Shown here: piece by piece, positions 1 through 11,819 of the stretch
Layout of the letters: each line of letters begins with the position of its first letter
Numbering within the stretch: the first letter of the stretch is position 1
Assembly (NCBI GenBank): GCA_946803715.1
Contig: CAMPET010000044.1
Location: 258,134-322,133 of the forward strand
Direction of reading: 5' to 3'
From: Beroe ovata
Lineage: Eukaryota > Ctenophora > Nuda > Beroida > Beroidae
Length of the DNA: 64,000 nt
Notes under the pieces: model-generated
What the model was told of the DNA's origin: nothing
Database searches by the model: none
What the model saw: only the letters and a program-made list of their open reading frames with translations
Position numbers and translations under genes: made by a program

Positions 1-43
<43 letters not shown>

Positions 44-59
44 TGTGTGTATGAGTGTA
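1..59. repeat. (GT)n microsatellite
   Basis: Near-pure GT dinucleotide run at the window edge, fading into GT-rich sequence to about 110. It lies in the intron before the first visible exon of the Src-type kinase. Confidence 0.95.
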
Positions 60-154
60 TGAGTGTGTACTGTGTGTGTTTGTGTGTGTGTACTGTGTAT
101 GTGTACGGTATTTGTATGCAATTACAACTAAACAACCCATGCACTCTCTCTCAG

Positions 155-581
155 GTACAGTATAAAAAGTGATGTGTGGAGTTTTGGTATACTAATGTAC
201 GAGATCATCACTCTTGGCAAAGTGCCATACCCCGGGATGAGGGGTCAGGAGGTTCTTGAGAAGATAGAAACAGGTAAATCTCACACTCTCCAATATATCT
301 CCCGTTGTACAAACTAATGAATTTCATTACTTATCGGAACGCGTCAGCTCCCCCTGGGAACACTATCATAGCTCCCGTCATACTACAAGCACTCCTTACT
401 GATCCCTAACTGAATCATAGGATACCGAATGCCGCAACCGCACGCCTGCCCCGAGGATTACTACTCGATCATGAAGGATTGCTGGAAACAGAACCCTCAA
501 GAACGTCCCTCGTTCGAGACTCTGAAATGGCAGCTCGACGACTTCAACGTTGCCATGGAGGGACAGTATGATGAAACGTAG
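155..581 (+). CDS. Src-family tyrosine kinase, last two exons (5' part outside window)
   Basis: C-terminal lobe of a cytoplasmic protein tyrosine kinase. Exon 155-273 follows a tctctctcag acceptor and reads [19 protein letters not shown], the kinase subdomain IX signature (SDVWSFG), then GKVPYPGM. After a 147-bp intron, exon 421-581 reads [20 protein letters not shown] and RPSFETL (subdomain XI, conserved Arg), ending in a short tail GQYDET and stop TAG at 579-581. YRMP, the CW...RPxFE pattern and a tail tyrosine are typical of Src/Fyn/Yes kinases, whose tail tyrosine is phosphorylated by Csk to hold the kinase inactive. Only three residues follow the tail tyrosine here, against about six in vertebrate Src. 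SH3, SH2 and ATP-binding lobe are outside the window, so the subfamily is inferred from this part only. Confidence 0.85.
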
Positions 582-2100
582 TGAAATGCTGATCGGTACA
601 CGGTGTAAAACGTATGAGTACAATGTATATGTACATGCAACCGAATATGTACATTGTACAGTGTATAGCTTCAATGGGGAGTACACATCATACATTGTAC
701 ACTTTGTGTTCCTCATTTCAATTAACAAGCAAGAGCAGGCTGCTACTCAAGACTCAAGAGAAACACACACGCACGCACACATACGCCCTGATTTGATCTT
801 CACAAACATTTTCAGGCGCATTATTCCACATATGGTCATGCGACAAACGGACGTGTTTTCTGCTCATATTTTCACTCTCATATTTCAAATCATATATCCC
901 TTGACGTGCTAAGATAAACTTCATTCACTTGATTGCCCCATATTCATCAATGATAAATCGGAGACTAAAGTAAGGCGTGATTACGACAAATTGTGTGATC
1001 GACAAATTGCGTGAATCATTATGCGTGATTTATACAGACGATAATATTGTGTGATTTTTATCAAGGGTTACTTGAAACATTACACTTTTCGGTTAATCAT
1101 CACCTTCAGTCTCTTGAAATATGAATTTCCATCCACCGAATGAAAATTACGTGCAGTGCTTCCATGCCCTCTTGCACAATGATATCATATAGAATACTTT
1201 GCACCATATTCTCATTTCATGGTCATGTTGTAGATTTAAAGAAAGGCTACTGGAATAGAATCAGCGAATTTGTATGCTTTTTTATGAGAAATCTGCTTTT
1301 CTTGCTGATTCCGACTCATAAACAGTTGAGAACAATACATAACACTAGAATGAGGATCCAGTTAGATTCTAGTTAGATCTTTGAGCTGTTGTATTTTTAT
1401 TTTATTGATTTTTAGCCTCAGTTACTGCAGAGTTTGAATTATATATAATTTTTGTGTTTTTAATTATATTGAAAATGATTGATTAAATGATTGTGAATAT
1501 TAGTTTACCTCAAGTCAAATTGAACGGGGGAAAACGTCTTATAGATAGCCCGATCAAACTCACTGCTCCTAAAGTAAATCCTAATTTCTGCTGATTTTTT
1601 GACAAAATCGAGTTGGCCGAATTTCTTTGATAATCGTTACATCTCGTCTTATATTTTGTTGATACATTATGAACAGCCAGATTTGCCTCGAATAAATTCA
1701 ATTCTCTGTATCGAATTAAATGAAAGCAGTTGTTTAATTTTTTCCAAAATTCCTGATGACAGGGATATCGTAGATGGTGTTTAGGTCATCTAAGATTAAC
1801 TCGTTGAAACGCGCGAAGATTGATTTATGGTACAAATGTTGAAATTTTCGCGCGCACTGAAATCTACTCAGTGCGCTGCGCTGCGCGCGGAACGAAACAA
1901 GGTGCGCCCGTATCAGCAAAATCACGATATTGAGGCAACCAGGGTTGAATAGCCTCTCGTAGAATGAAAACAACAATATAGAGGATTGAGGACGACTGAA
2001 AAAACTGTGCAATAAACCTCTTCAACACTTTTATCATTGGTTATCTTTTCAATAGACAATAAAGATGTGCTGTATGTAAACATTAAGTAAGTCCCTGGAT
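582..2100. other. Tail-to-tail intergenic region between kinase and Hakai
   Basis: AT-rich 3' flanks of two converging genes. I see no coding exon; the ORFs here are short, low-complexity and lack homology I recognise. A small inverted repeat with cgcgcact arms lies near 1850-1885. Confidence 0.6.
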
Positions 2101-5100
2101 TCATCGAACAGTACCATTTCTTGGTGGGGGAGGGGGAGGGATGTCCCTGGCCTTCCTCGGATCCCTGGGACCCGGGTCCTGCTCGTAGTTTGTCCTATAT
2201 TCATTGGTCCCGACCTCCTTGTGCTGTTCTCTAGGGTCCATAGGTCGCATGACTCGCGGGGGTGGGGGTGGTGGTGTGTCACTCTGTGAGTAGTGCATTT
2301 GATCGAGGGAAGGCGGCGTGAACTCGCCACCAGGCGGCGGTGGTGTCATGGGACCCCGCCCTCCGTTCTCTCGCAGAGATTCCGGCACAGATGGCGGGAT
2401 AGGGTTGCGGTCAGCCGCTCCTTGGTTGGGGAGTCCGGGACTGGGTTGTTGCATTATATGTATCTGAGTGGTGGCTGGCATAGATGGTGGCATCTGTCCA
2501 AGAGGCATTGGCATTTGTCCAGGAATTGGCATAGGATGGGAAATACCACTCGGATTAGATTGAATTGCATGTCCATCTTGTTCGTGAGATGGCATCGGTA
2601 TTTTCTGTGGCATTGGCCCCTGTGGTGGCATTGGGACATGAGGAGGCACTGGTCCGCGGGGTGGCATTTGCCCCTGAGGGGGTCGTGGCGACATTGGCTG
2701 TGTCATAATGCCAGGTGGAGGTGTAGAGATGTTGTGTTGAGAGATAGGGGGTTGCTGCGTCATCGCAACCTGCCCAGGTTGTGACATGATGACAGGTGGC
2801 GCTCCCTGTGGCATTATTGGAGGTCCACTCTCAGTGTGAAGTGGTCCCTGCTGTGAGATAGGAACTGCCTGGAATGGACGGGACGGAAGTGGCATCATGG
2901 CAGCAGGCTGGGGCAGCATACCAGGCAGGTTCATCATTTGGGGTGCACCAAGCCCGCGGGGAGGGACCAACAAGGGTGTCATCGAGGTGACCGTCAACTG
3001 GGGCTGAAATATTCAGTGAAGAATGAACGAGGCAAGGGAGTATAAATCTTGGGTAACTTTGAAATGAGCGGTATTACTGGTAATTTTACCCGTGGGAAAA
3101 TGAGGACGGCAGTCGGTCTGGGTGTGGGAGTAGCGAAAGTTAGCCGAGTGTTGCTCGGGAGACCGGTGGGTACCGCCACAGCCTGGAAAAGTCGCGCGAC
3201 GTTAAACGGAAAAGTGATTGGTAGAGATGTATAAGAGATAGAAACATTACAAACAAATTCCCTCTTTCCATATCTTCTTCCCTCTTACCGGTGGCTGCTG
3301 GTTGAACATGACTGGTCTGGGTTGTCCAGGCAGGCCCACAACAGAGGGTGGTCCAGACATGACGGCACCGGGCGGCATAGAGACTGGTTGGTGGAGGGCC
3401 CCAGTCGGCGGCTGCAAAGCGGCGGTCGGCGGCATACTCATGCTGAACTGCGGTGGCACAGGAGGCGCGGCTGATACCTGAAATTTGTCATTGTCAGGAT
3501 GGGAATAGCACAATATCAGTGTGATAAATCGTGAGAGATGTGTCCGTACCGAGAGAGGCTGAGAAGCTTGAACTGAAACTGGTGGCATTGAGGCTGCTGC
3601 AGTCGGTGGCTTGTTAACGCTCAGTTCTCCATCACTGTCGAGATTCGCAGCTTCCGCTGACACTTCGTCTCCACTATGTCTGAGAGAATGGGAGTTGGCT
3701 TCCAGCCAACAGTCATCATGAACAAAAAAATCCGCTCACTTATCTAGACTCAGATCAAACTGATCATAATGTTTTGATTCCAAGCATGCAATGCACTATC
3801 AATCACGTGACGGATGCTCCATTACTAGGTTTATGATAATTGATTGAGAACTAGTGAAATTATATCATAGCTATACAAAACTATATCCGAACCTAACTTA
3901 CCAGAGGGATAGCAGGGAGAATCTTTCAGTCTCTCCACGGTCCGATATAAAAACACATGAGTATAAATATATCATGAAAATCATACCCAAAAACCAAAGA
4001 ACCGCTGACTGGGTTCTTTGACGCGCTCCAATTAAAGTTCGAACAGTTCTGTTCAAAAAGTTCATTCTCAGCATCCCTCACAGTCTCTCACAAAACTTAC
4101 AGTTCCTCACCTCAATGAACTAACGAATTTCATATACATTCGATTCAACAATATGCGGAAAGCATTTTGCATACAAATCGAAATGGACCTACAACCCTCT
4201 AATTACAGTTCAGCATGAAGTTCAGTTCATTATTATAAAGTTTCGCGATTTCTCAAATTTCATCTCGCCCTCAGGGAGCGAGTTCCTGCCATTCCTACGC
4301 TAACAAATAGTAAAGTTTACCGCACGTTTAGCAGCTCTTTTCCCCTCATGTAACCCGTAGAGAAGGGGTCTGGAGGAGGGGGAAGTACCTTAGTTTCTGG
4401 TGTTGGTCAAGTCCCATAAAGTTAAGGTAAGATTTACGACATCCGTGTAGGCTGTGACGCGTGCCCTCGTGCGCACACACGTAGATCTTGGGAACCGGTT
4501 GGATGCCTTTGATCGGTGTGTCGCATCTGGAGCAAAGGTGGAATGATAGGTGTTGCGATATAACGGGAATTCGAGAAGGGTTGGATCGATGGGGAAATCC
4601 TCAAATGGGTCTACGAAAAATGGCACAATAATTTTCGTGCTATTCCACTTACTTAAAGCAGTTTCTTGTTCCTTTCTGAGCGCAGTTTAGACACAGAAAG
4701 TGCTTGCATGGTATCTGAAAATATGAGTTTCGGACCATGATCAAAAAATGGACCAAATTTTGAAAAAGAAGACATCTACTGACATACCAGTCGACCGTGC
4801 ACAAGGATTGGACGCTTGCACTTCTCACAAAAATTCAACAAGTTTTCTTTGTTACTCTTCTTTTCAGCTGATAACTTAACCTGTGGAAGATAGAGTAAAA
4901 ATGATATACCTCCATCATAACTTTTTTTCGATGTACTCACTAATGAAAAAATTAACAGATCTCCATTTTTCCACCTTGAAATTCCAGTTCAGTGTCTCCG
5001 CCTGGTTAATCGGCTCATCTCTCATCTCTGGTTCCGGACTCTCGACCACTGTAAAATTCCACTTTTATTGCAATCATGTAAGCTAGAAGGTACTCAATAT

Positions 5101-5320
5101 ACATAACAAGTCTAGATTACGAACCCGGATGACTCTGCTCATCTTGAGGTTCTCTCTTCAGTTTCAAAGATATCGACTTTCTGGAGACTTTGGGCACGCT
5201 TTGCTTTTCGTTGCTCTCTGCTTCGAGCTCATCATAGCCAGCAGACATAGCTAGATGGATTAAACTGGTGATAGAAAAGTCAGGGTGCAATAGAAAGACA
5301 TTTTGAGTATTGAAAGCCAT
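2101..5320 (-). CDS. CBLL1: Hakai-type RING E3 ubiquitin ligase (CBLL1)
   Basis: Eight exons: 5125-5320, 4975-5048, 4788-4880, 4653-4714, 4389-4526, 3550-3679, 3289-3477, 2101-3003; 1,785 nt, 594 aa (human about 490). Hakai is a RING-type E3 that ubiquitinates tyrosine-phosphorylated E-cadherin and is a subunit of the nuclear m6A methyltransferase complex. The RING (about residues 107-150) shows FCEKCKRPI, PCKHFLCLNC and NCFKCDTPI. It is followed at once by a C2H2-like unit (CAHEGTRHSLHGCRKSYL...DQHQKLRH), together forming the HYB domain specific to Hakai. The remaining 400 residues are Pro/Met/Gln-rich with PPPPPPR blocks, as in the human protein. A second in-frame ATG at 5246-5248 (MSAGYDELEAE) directly follows a ctag and may be the real start, giving 570 aa. 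Head-to-tail with the PHF20-like gene upstream. Confidence 0.87.
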
Positions 5321-5587
5321 AAAATACGCGATATGATGGAAAGTGATACTGCGCGCGAATGAAATGGCGCGGTTTGATAGCGATTATTGCAAACTTTTGC
5401 TAGTTAAAAAAGATGATGTTGCAATTATGTCATACAGCCCATCAGTGCGAGGCTGCATACAGTTCACTGGTCAACCATTGACCATTATGTCGCGATAACG
5501 TATTACTAAAGTGGTGTCAAGGAAGCATATAACACGATGCAGCGGTCATAAGTTCAGTTCGAAAAGAACTCCTGAGAAATTAACGGG

Positions 5588-5875
5588 ACTTTTTATTGTG
5601 AATCAGGAGGGTCAAACAGAATTTTATCTCTGAAAAATAGAATTTGACCCTTCTGATCTATACACGTGGATCACAGAGTTCACCTTACCTTAGGTGACCC
5701 TCCTGATCCACGTGCGCTTCTCTGGGGTCAATTCGAAATTCGTTGACCCTCCTGATTCACCCTACGTGGATCAGGAGGGTCACTCAAGGCCAATTTAACC
5801 GTGGATCAGGAGGGTCACCTAAGGTGAACTCGGTGATCCACGTGTATGGATTAGAAAGGTCAAAGGCAAAAGGGT
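5588..5875. repeat. Palindromic repeat cluster with 'atcaggagggtca' arms
   Basis: About 48-bp arms at 5667-5716 and 5800-5850 are inverted copies (acacgtggatcac...gatccacg), nested with further inverted copies of gaccctcctgat. Outer part shares the gaattttatctctg / cagagataaaattc hairpin with the element at 24261-24372. Consistent with nested MITE-type insertions; no coding capacity. Confidence 0.75.
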
Positions 5876-6306
5876 CATAAGATTTGTAAGATTCTAGGTC
5901 ATTTGGCCTAACTGGACATTTTGCCTAACTCCTAAAACTGCTATTTAGGCCATTCGTCCAAGAGACCGTTCTGCAGTCATTTGGTCTAATATTAATTTTA
6001 ATTTCCTAATTTTTCTAGTTTGTGACTATCAACATGTGAGTACTGTAAGTATTGGGAAGTATTGGCTTCGGGATTATATGGACAATAGTACCCGCTCAAC
6101 CGTTATGCGATCCGAGTAAGCTGAAGCAGTGTGATGCGACCCGATAAGTGGTGTCAAGCGAACCTTCGACGGAGGGCGACCGTGACGTTGTGACAAGAAC
6201 CAATCAAAAGGCCGTGACTTGGAAGAGGATTGTATGAATACCAAACTTAATCTACTGTTTGCCCACTGCCCAGTTTAGACCTGGCTGCCCAGTTTAGACC
6301 TGGCTG

Positions 6307-7054
6307 TGTCCATTGAGTCCATCAATAAGAAAATGTCTAATGCACGTTTAATGCACGTCCAATGGACGTCCATTAGACACTCCACTCGTCATGAATATTT
6401 GGTATTTTGTCCATTGATTCTTTGTGTCTATTGGATTCATCGATTCCGCTGAACACAATATGTCTATTGTTCACAGGACGTCCACTGCACACAATAAAAG
6501 ATATGTCTATAATTGTGCACAATACGTTTATTGTACACAGTTTGTCCATTGGGCACAACATGTCCAATGAACATTTTGATCTTAATGGACATATTTCGTC
6601 CAATGGTCATATTGTGACAAGTGGAATTGCTGTGTCCAGGGAAAAAGGATTTTTACAGGATATTGTTCGTTGTGCTCANTTAGGCAAATGGCCGCTGGTA
6701 GTTGGACCCCCCCACATGTCCATTGGACACAATACGTCAATTGGGTTAGGGTGAGGGTTTGGGTTTCCCATGGAAATATTATGCCCAATGAACATTTTGA
6801 TCTTAATGGACATATTTTGTCCAATGGTCATATTGTGACAAGTGGAATTGCTGTGTCCAGTGGACATGCTGTGTCCAATGGACTTCGTGTGTCCAATGGA
6901 CGTGTTTATTTCACACAATGTGTCGTATGTGTTTATTGGTGAATATCTGTCCATTGTGTCCATTAGACTAAAATACCAGTTTGATGTCCATCAACAAGTG
7001 GAGTGTCTAATGGACGTGCATTAAACATTTTCTTACTGGTGGACACAATGGACA
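6307..7054. repeat. Satellite-like block of tgtccaatggaca units with inverted ends
   Basis: The ends (about 6327-6393 and 7000-7040) are inverted copies: taagaaaatgtctaatgcac on the left, matched by its complement on the right. The interior is built of degenerate repeats of a near-palindromic 12-mer, tgtccaatggac. A block of about 80 bp at 6552-6632 recurs at 6786-6866, on either side of an isolated N at 6679. ORFs here only encode repeats of the CPMDxL type and are not genes. Confidence 0.8.
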
Positions 7055-7726
7055 TTATTACAAATCTTATGACCCTTTACCCATGAAGTGAATAGATAGA
7101 TTATTCTACAGGATTATAGTCCAGATATAATCTGCTCCTTTTTGTGAGCTCTGTGGACCACACAAGTTGTACAGTGTACACGTGGCATATTTTCTTGAAC
7201 TTGAAATTAGATGAAAGATATCAAAGTGCATTAGAGCAATGAGATAGTCATTTTAGTGTATCAATGAACGAAAATTTAACCTCTGACCCTGCTAGCAATA
7301 GGTGAATCATACACTTCGACACTGTGAATAATCATTGAACCTGAATTGAATTGAATTGAAAATAACTCCACTAACACAGCGACAATCTGTGTAAGCGGCT
7401 GTCCGCACGAGGCAGCAAATCAACCAAGACCTGAGAGCAGCTAAAAGACCGAATTTTAACACAATATTTTGAACTAATATACATTTTGAACTAATATACA
7501 TTTTGAACTAATATACAATTACAATACGACCTGATATACAATGCAACCTGATATACAATACAACCTGAGACCAAGATATGCTTGACCTTGCAATGGACTC
7601 GCTTATTCAATAATTAGCGCTCGATTTTTACGGATCAAGAAATAACTGAGTGCGCGGCGCGCCCGCCCGCACAGTGGACACCGTAATAGCACCGAATACG
7701 GACGCTAGAAAGGCAGGTCGCATCGT

Positions 7727-7852
7727 TTTGTCTGATTTAATCTGACCTCGGTTTTTCGCGCCGCGCGCTTTCATCACTGTTTTGACCTTCGATCAAGCCT
7801 AGCCGGGCCGCGCGCGAGGAACAGAGTTCCGGTCAAACGAAATCTGACAAGG
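7727..7852. repeat. Inverted repeat with tctgatttaatctgacc / aatctgaca ends
   Basis: GC-rich palindromic element: left arm tctgatttaatctgacctcgg, right arm ending gtcaaacgaaatctgaca, around a cgcg-rich core. The same gtcagattttatctgacc end recurs at 8013-8105 and near 8297, so it is a repeat family. No coding content seen. Confidence 0.6.
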
Positions 7853-7981
7853 CGATGATAGCGATGCGACTTGCATGCGCATTTTAATATTTTATAAGCG
7901 TCCGTGTTCAGTTGTCGAATGTCGGGCGATCGAATCGCGATGCCAGACTTCGACCGCTCGCGCTGATGCAAGCCGCGCGAA

Positions 7982-8228
7982 TTGTAGGATTTCACCCTAC
8001 CCTTGCTTTGTCAGATTTTATCTGACCTCAGTTTCTCGCGCGCGGCGCGCGCGCCTTCATCGAAGGCGCGCCCGCGCGAGAAACAGGTCAGGTAACATCT
8101 GACAACCCTTGCTGGCGGATGTTATCTGTCCACTGCACTGTTTGTTGCGCGCAAGAAACAGTGAACAGATTGCATCCGGCAATGCTGGCGGATTGAAAAC
8201 CGCGCGCACCGACGGTATAATCCTACAA
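7982..8228. mobile_element. TTGTAGG-family MITE with nested palindromes
   Basis: Starts ttgtaggatttcaccctacc and ends with the complement-type terminus accgacggtataatcctacaa. Carries two inner hairpins: gtcagattttatctgacc...aggtcaggtaacatctgac, and ctgtccactg...cagtgaacag. The flanks share cgcgaa (6 of 8 positions), a degenerate target-site duplication. Longest of five copies in the window (others 36563, 37202, 50375, 58537). Confidence 0.75.
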
Positions 8229-8948
8229 GCCGCGAACTCATCATCACCGCGTCGGCGCCGTGCATGTACTATTGGGGGTATTTATCCATATTGTCAGATT
8301 TTATCTGACCTTTGTTTGTTAATTCCACCTGCACCTCATTGCATTTGCTCATGTGAATGAGATGAAATCTTTTCCTATCTCAGGCCATGGCGACTAATTG
8401 TTATTGTTATACAATCCTACAATCATCATACATCATATCAGACAAACTCATCCATAAACAAATGTTAAAACTATCAAAACACACTTATAGATGAACAAGA
8501 GCCTAAGATAATTGCCCATATTTGATATCCTCATCTTTTCCCTTGTTACATGTTATGTTTTACCGAATACTGAATAGGGATGTTATTGTTATCAAGTATC
8601 AGTTTACTCAATGGGCCACGGCATTCTAAGGAAAAGTTCCCCTATTACAAACATCCCTATCACTATCAAAGGTAGCTGGAGTTTATGAAAACTTTGATAA
8701 AGGAACTAGGTCAACAACCAAATATGGATCATATGACTAAACGAGACTAATATGTCTTTCTTATGCTGGTCTACATTCGTAACTCATGGATGCATATAGC
8801 ACACATGACATGGGTCTTATGGTTACATAAGATAAATGTAACATTTTCCATAATTCATGGCATACAAAAGATTAAAAGCATTCAAAAGTTTGTGTAAAAC
8901 AGTTTCATATTATTCAGTACACGCGATGGATGGGGTTTATGATTATAT

Positions 8949-11774
8949 TCATACTGTCTGTGTTAGAATTTTCAGCTGCTCCAAGTCGTAGAGTACGTGT
9001 CCGAGTTGCAGCGAATGATCAGGACCCACTGTGTTACTCATCTTCTCAAATTCTGGCGAAAAGAGATAAGGGGGGGATATCGCTGGGCAAGATAATACGC
9101 GGCAATGGATGTGGTCATGAAAAACTGAAAATCATGTCTTCTTACCGTCGAGTTTTCCCTCGAGAGCACTGATGTGTGCTTCCAAAAGGTCCTGACTATC
9201 AGATATTTCTTGTGCTAGACTATCCTGATACTGAAATCGAGGTTCGTGTCATAGATGTTACGTAAATCCAGATGTATGAACAGAGCAGAGGTCTGCAAGG
9301 GTGGTCGCAGGTTAATAATGTGACGACTCAGTATAAGCACGTGACCAAAGAAAGGGTGAATCCAGGAAGATGGCCTTCTGAGAAACAGTCAATGATTCAC
9401 AAGGGTGATGAGCAGTTATACGCCCTAAAATGCCTCTAAATCAAAAAATTCCGAATGTTATATCGACGTGTTAATGCTTAATCAGCAGTAATCAGTGAAC
9501 TGCAAAAATTCATGAATTCGAGGGCCATAAAATGGCGTTACCCCCCACTTCATCTACATGATGACGTCATAACAAGTACATGTCGTAAGAGTCTTGACGT
9601 GATTCTTATGATTACCTGTTTGGCAACCATACAGTTGAGGGGGTTGCTAGCTGCAGCAATCAGCTGTGAGATATCAGCTCTCTGTAACCGCGGACTTTCC
9701 GCTCGCCCGCCACTCGCAAGATCAGATCGTGGGAGACGAGGACTATTAGGCCGAGAACTGCGGCCCAAATGCGGCGAGTTGGACCGGCTGTTAGGAAGGT
9801 AGGGACTGTCTGATTTAGGGTGGAGTCTGGGGCCAGGTTGCTGAGGTCGAGAGGGAGGCGGGAGGTTGGGGGAGGAGTTGTTACGGGGTCGTGGTGGACG
9901 CGTGCTGGAATAAAAATAGCTAGTAAATGAGAAGTATGAAATAAGAAGATGCCATAGCTTTTCCAGCAGTTCGTCAACTCATAGAAACCTGTCATTGGCG
10001 GATGTAGGTGTTCTAGGCGGCGCCAGTCTCGCCCTAGTGGCGCTGGGGGTAACGCCACCTGGCATCCGTGGACTAGCAGCTGGACTCGCAGCCGTCGTGA
10101 GTCGAGGGCTCGACGTGCGTGTTGGAGTCCTGGGGGCGACGGACGCTGGCGTTGTCGAAACCGGACTTCGTGCTGGAGCTGCGTGGGAGGCATTGTTTCC
10201 AGATGAGAACATGTATTTCGAATGAAGAAAATAAACCCATACATCCTCATATCGAGTGGCAATTACCAGGAGAACTGGGTAGTCTGGGTGCGAGTCTGGG
10301 AGAAGGAGGTCTCATAGCAGGGGCACGCGGCGGGGTTCCTCCCCTTACTGCTGGGGGGAGAGGACGAGGGGAGGACCCAGGCAGGCGGGGTGGGGTCCCC
10401 AGTCGCTGTGGTTGTGAGGTGGCAGGCCGTGGTGCGCCTGGTATCCGTGGCGGTGGCTGTTGGCGTGGCGGGCGTGCAGCCATGAACCTAGCGGATCCCC
10501 GCATACCACGTATTGGTCCTCCCCGCACCATGTGTGGTACCGTGCCTGGTAATAACAGAGGAGTGCTTTACAATGGGCTGAGACACATAAAACAAGGAGG
10601 GAGAGATAATGGATCACAACTCATGAACAGAGCCTTCACTTTTGCAATAAAGCTGAATTCTAACCTTGTTTAGGCAACTGATTCCCCTGTACACCTCTAA
10701 AAGTTGGTCTGATGGACAGTGGACGTAGCTGTCCTCTCATAGCTGCTGGACGGAAGTTGGGATTCTGTTGTCTGAGTTGAGCGAGCGACATCACGAGAGG
10801 TGGCCTCGACACCGTGTACACTGTTTTACCTGTGCCAATATGTGCAGAAATCATCAACCAGTCATCAAGTCCTTATCAGTCATGACAGTAATTGCAAATT
10901 GGACCATGATGAAGCGGTTACCTCCCATGCTGGCAGTTGAAGTTTTAGCCGACCCTGGGGATAGAACATAGACGAGTGAATTACTCTTGGGGTCGCCGTT
11001 ACTCCCTTGCGTCGTACTGAAGAACGCATGTAATTGTTAGGAAGTGGGTTAATTTATCACTGATCTCTCACTTTTGTTAAATTCTCACTTGGGTAGCAGC
11101 ACTGAGCCTCCGCCAGGGATCACAACCAATGTTCCTTCCATCTTGCGGCCATTGACCGGCCACGTGCCATCTTTTGTGTCTTGTTGCCGTCTAGCCTCAC
11201 TCCTGAATACATGACAGAATAACAATGATAAAAGAGCGGTAAATTTAGGCGGCACGGTATTTCACTTCAACAAGCACACGGGGCGGAAATTTTATTCGTT
11301 CGCTCGTTTATGCCGCGCGCGCATATATGCGCGCGCGCGGAATTTGGCTGGAAGCAAAGCTGTCTGTACGACTGAAATTCGACCGCGCGTTCCATAAAAC
11401 ACATATTGCCACAATGTGACAGGGCGCGCCGCTGTTCGTCTCTCGTTTCTACCAATTTAAAACAAAAATGAACCACTCACCTCTCGAGAGCATCAAGCTT
11501 GAGCCGTGTAGCGGTTAAACCCTTTGATATGAGATCGTACTCAGCTGTCATAGAGTGAAGGTCTAACATGGCATCATTCGGCTTTTCGTCGCTTTGTGGC
11601 ACCAAACTCGGCAAGTTTCCATCTTCGTACCTGTTGGAAAGGGAGTTGCTCAGATTCCATGTGATGTGAATGTAGGGGCCATGGGAACATCATGTATGTG
11701 AAGGGTTGTGAGTGTATGGGAGAGAGTGAAATCACATTAAGATGCTAACACGCACACCCACCAACACACCCCCC

Positions 11775-11819
<45 letters not shown>

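Noticed and set aside
9512-10673. Plus-strand and alternative-frame ORFs over the PHF20-like 3' exons
   Set aside because: Shadows of GC-rich Pro/Arg-coding exons on the minus strand, which have consistent splice sites and phases.
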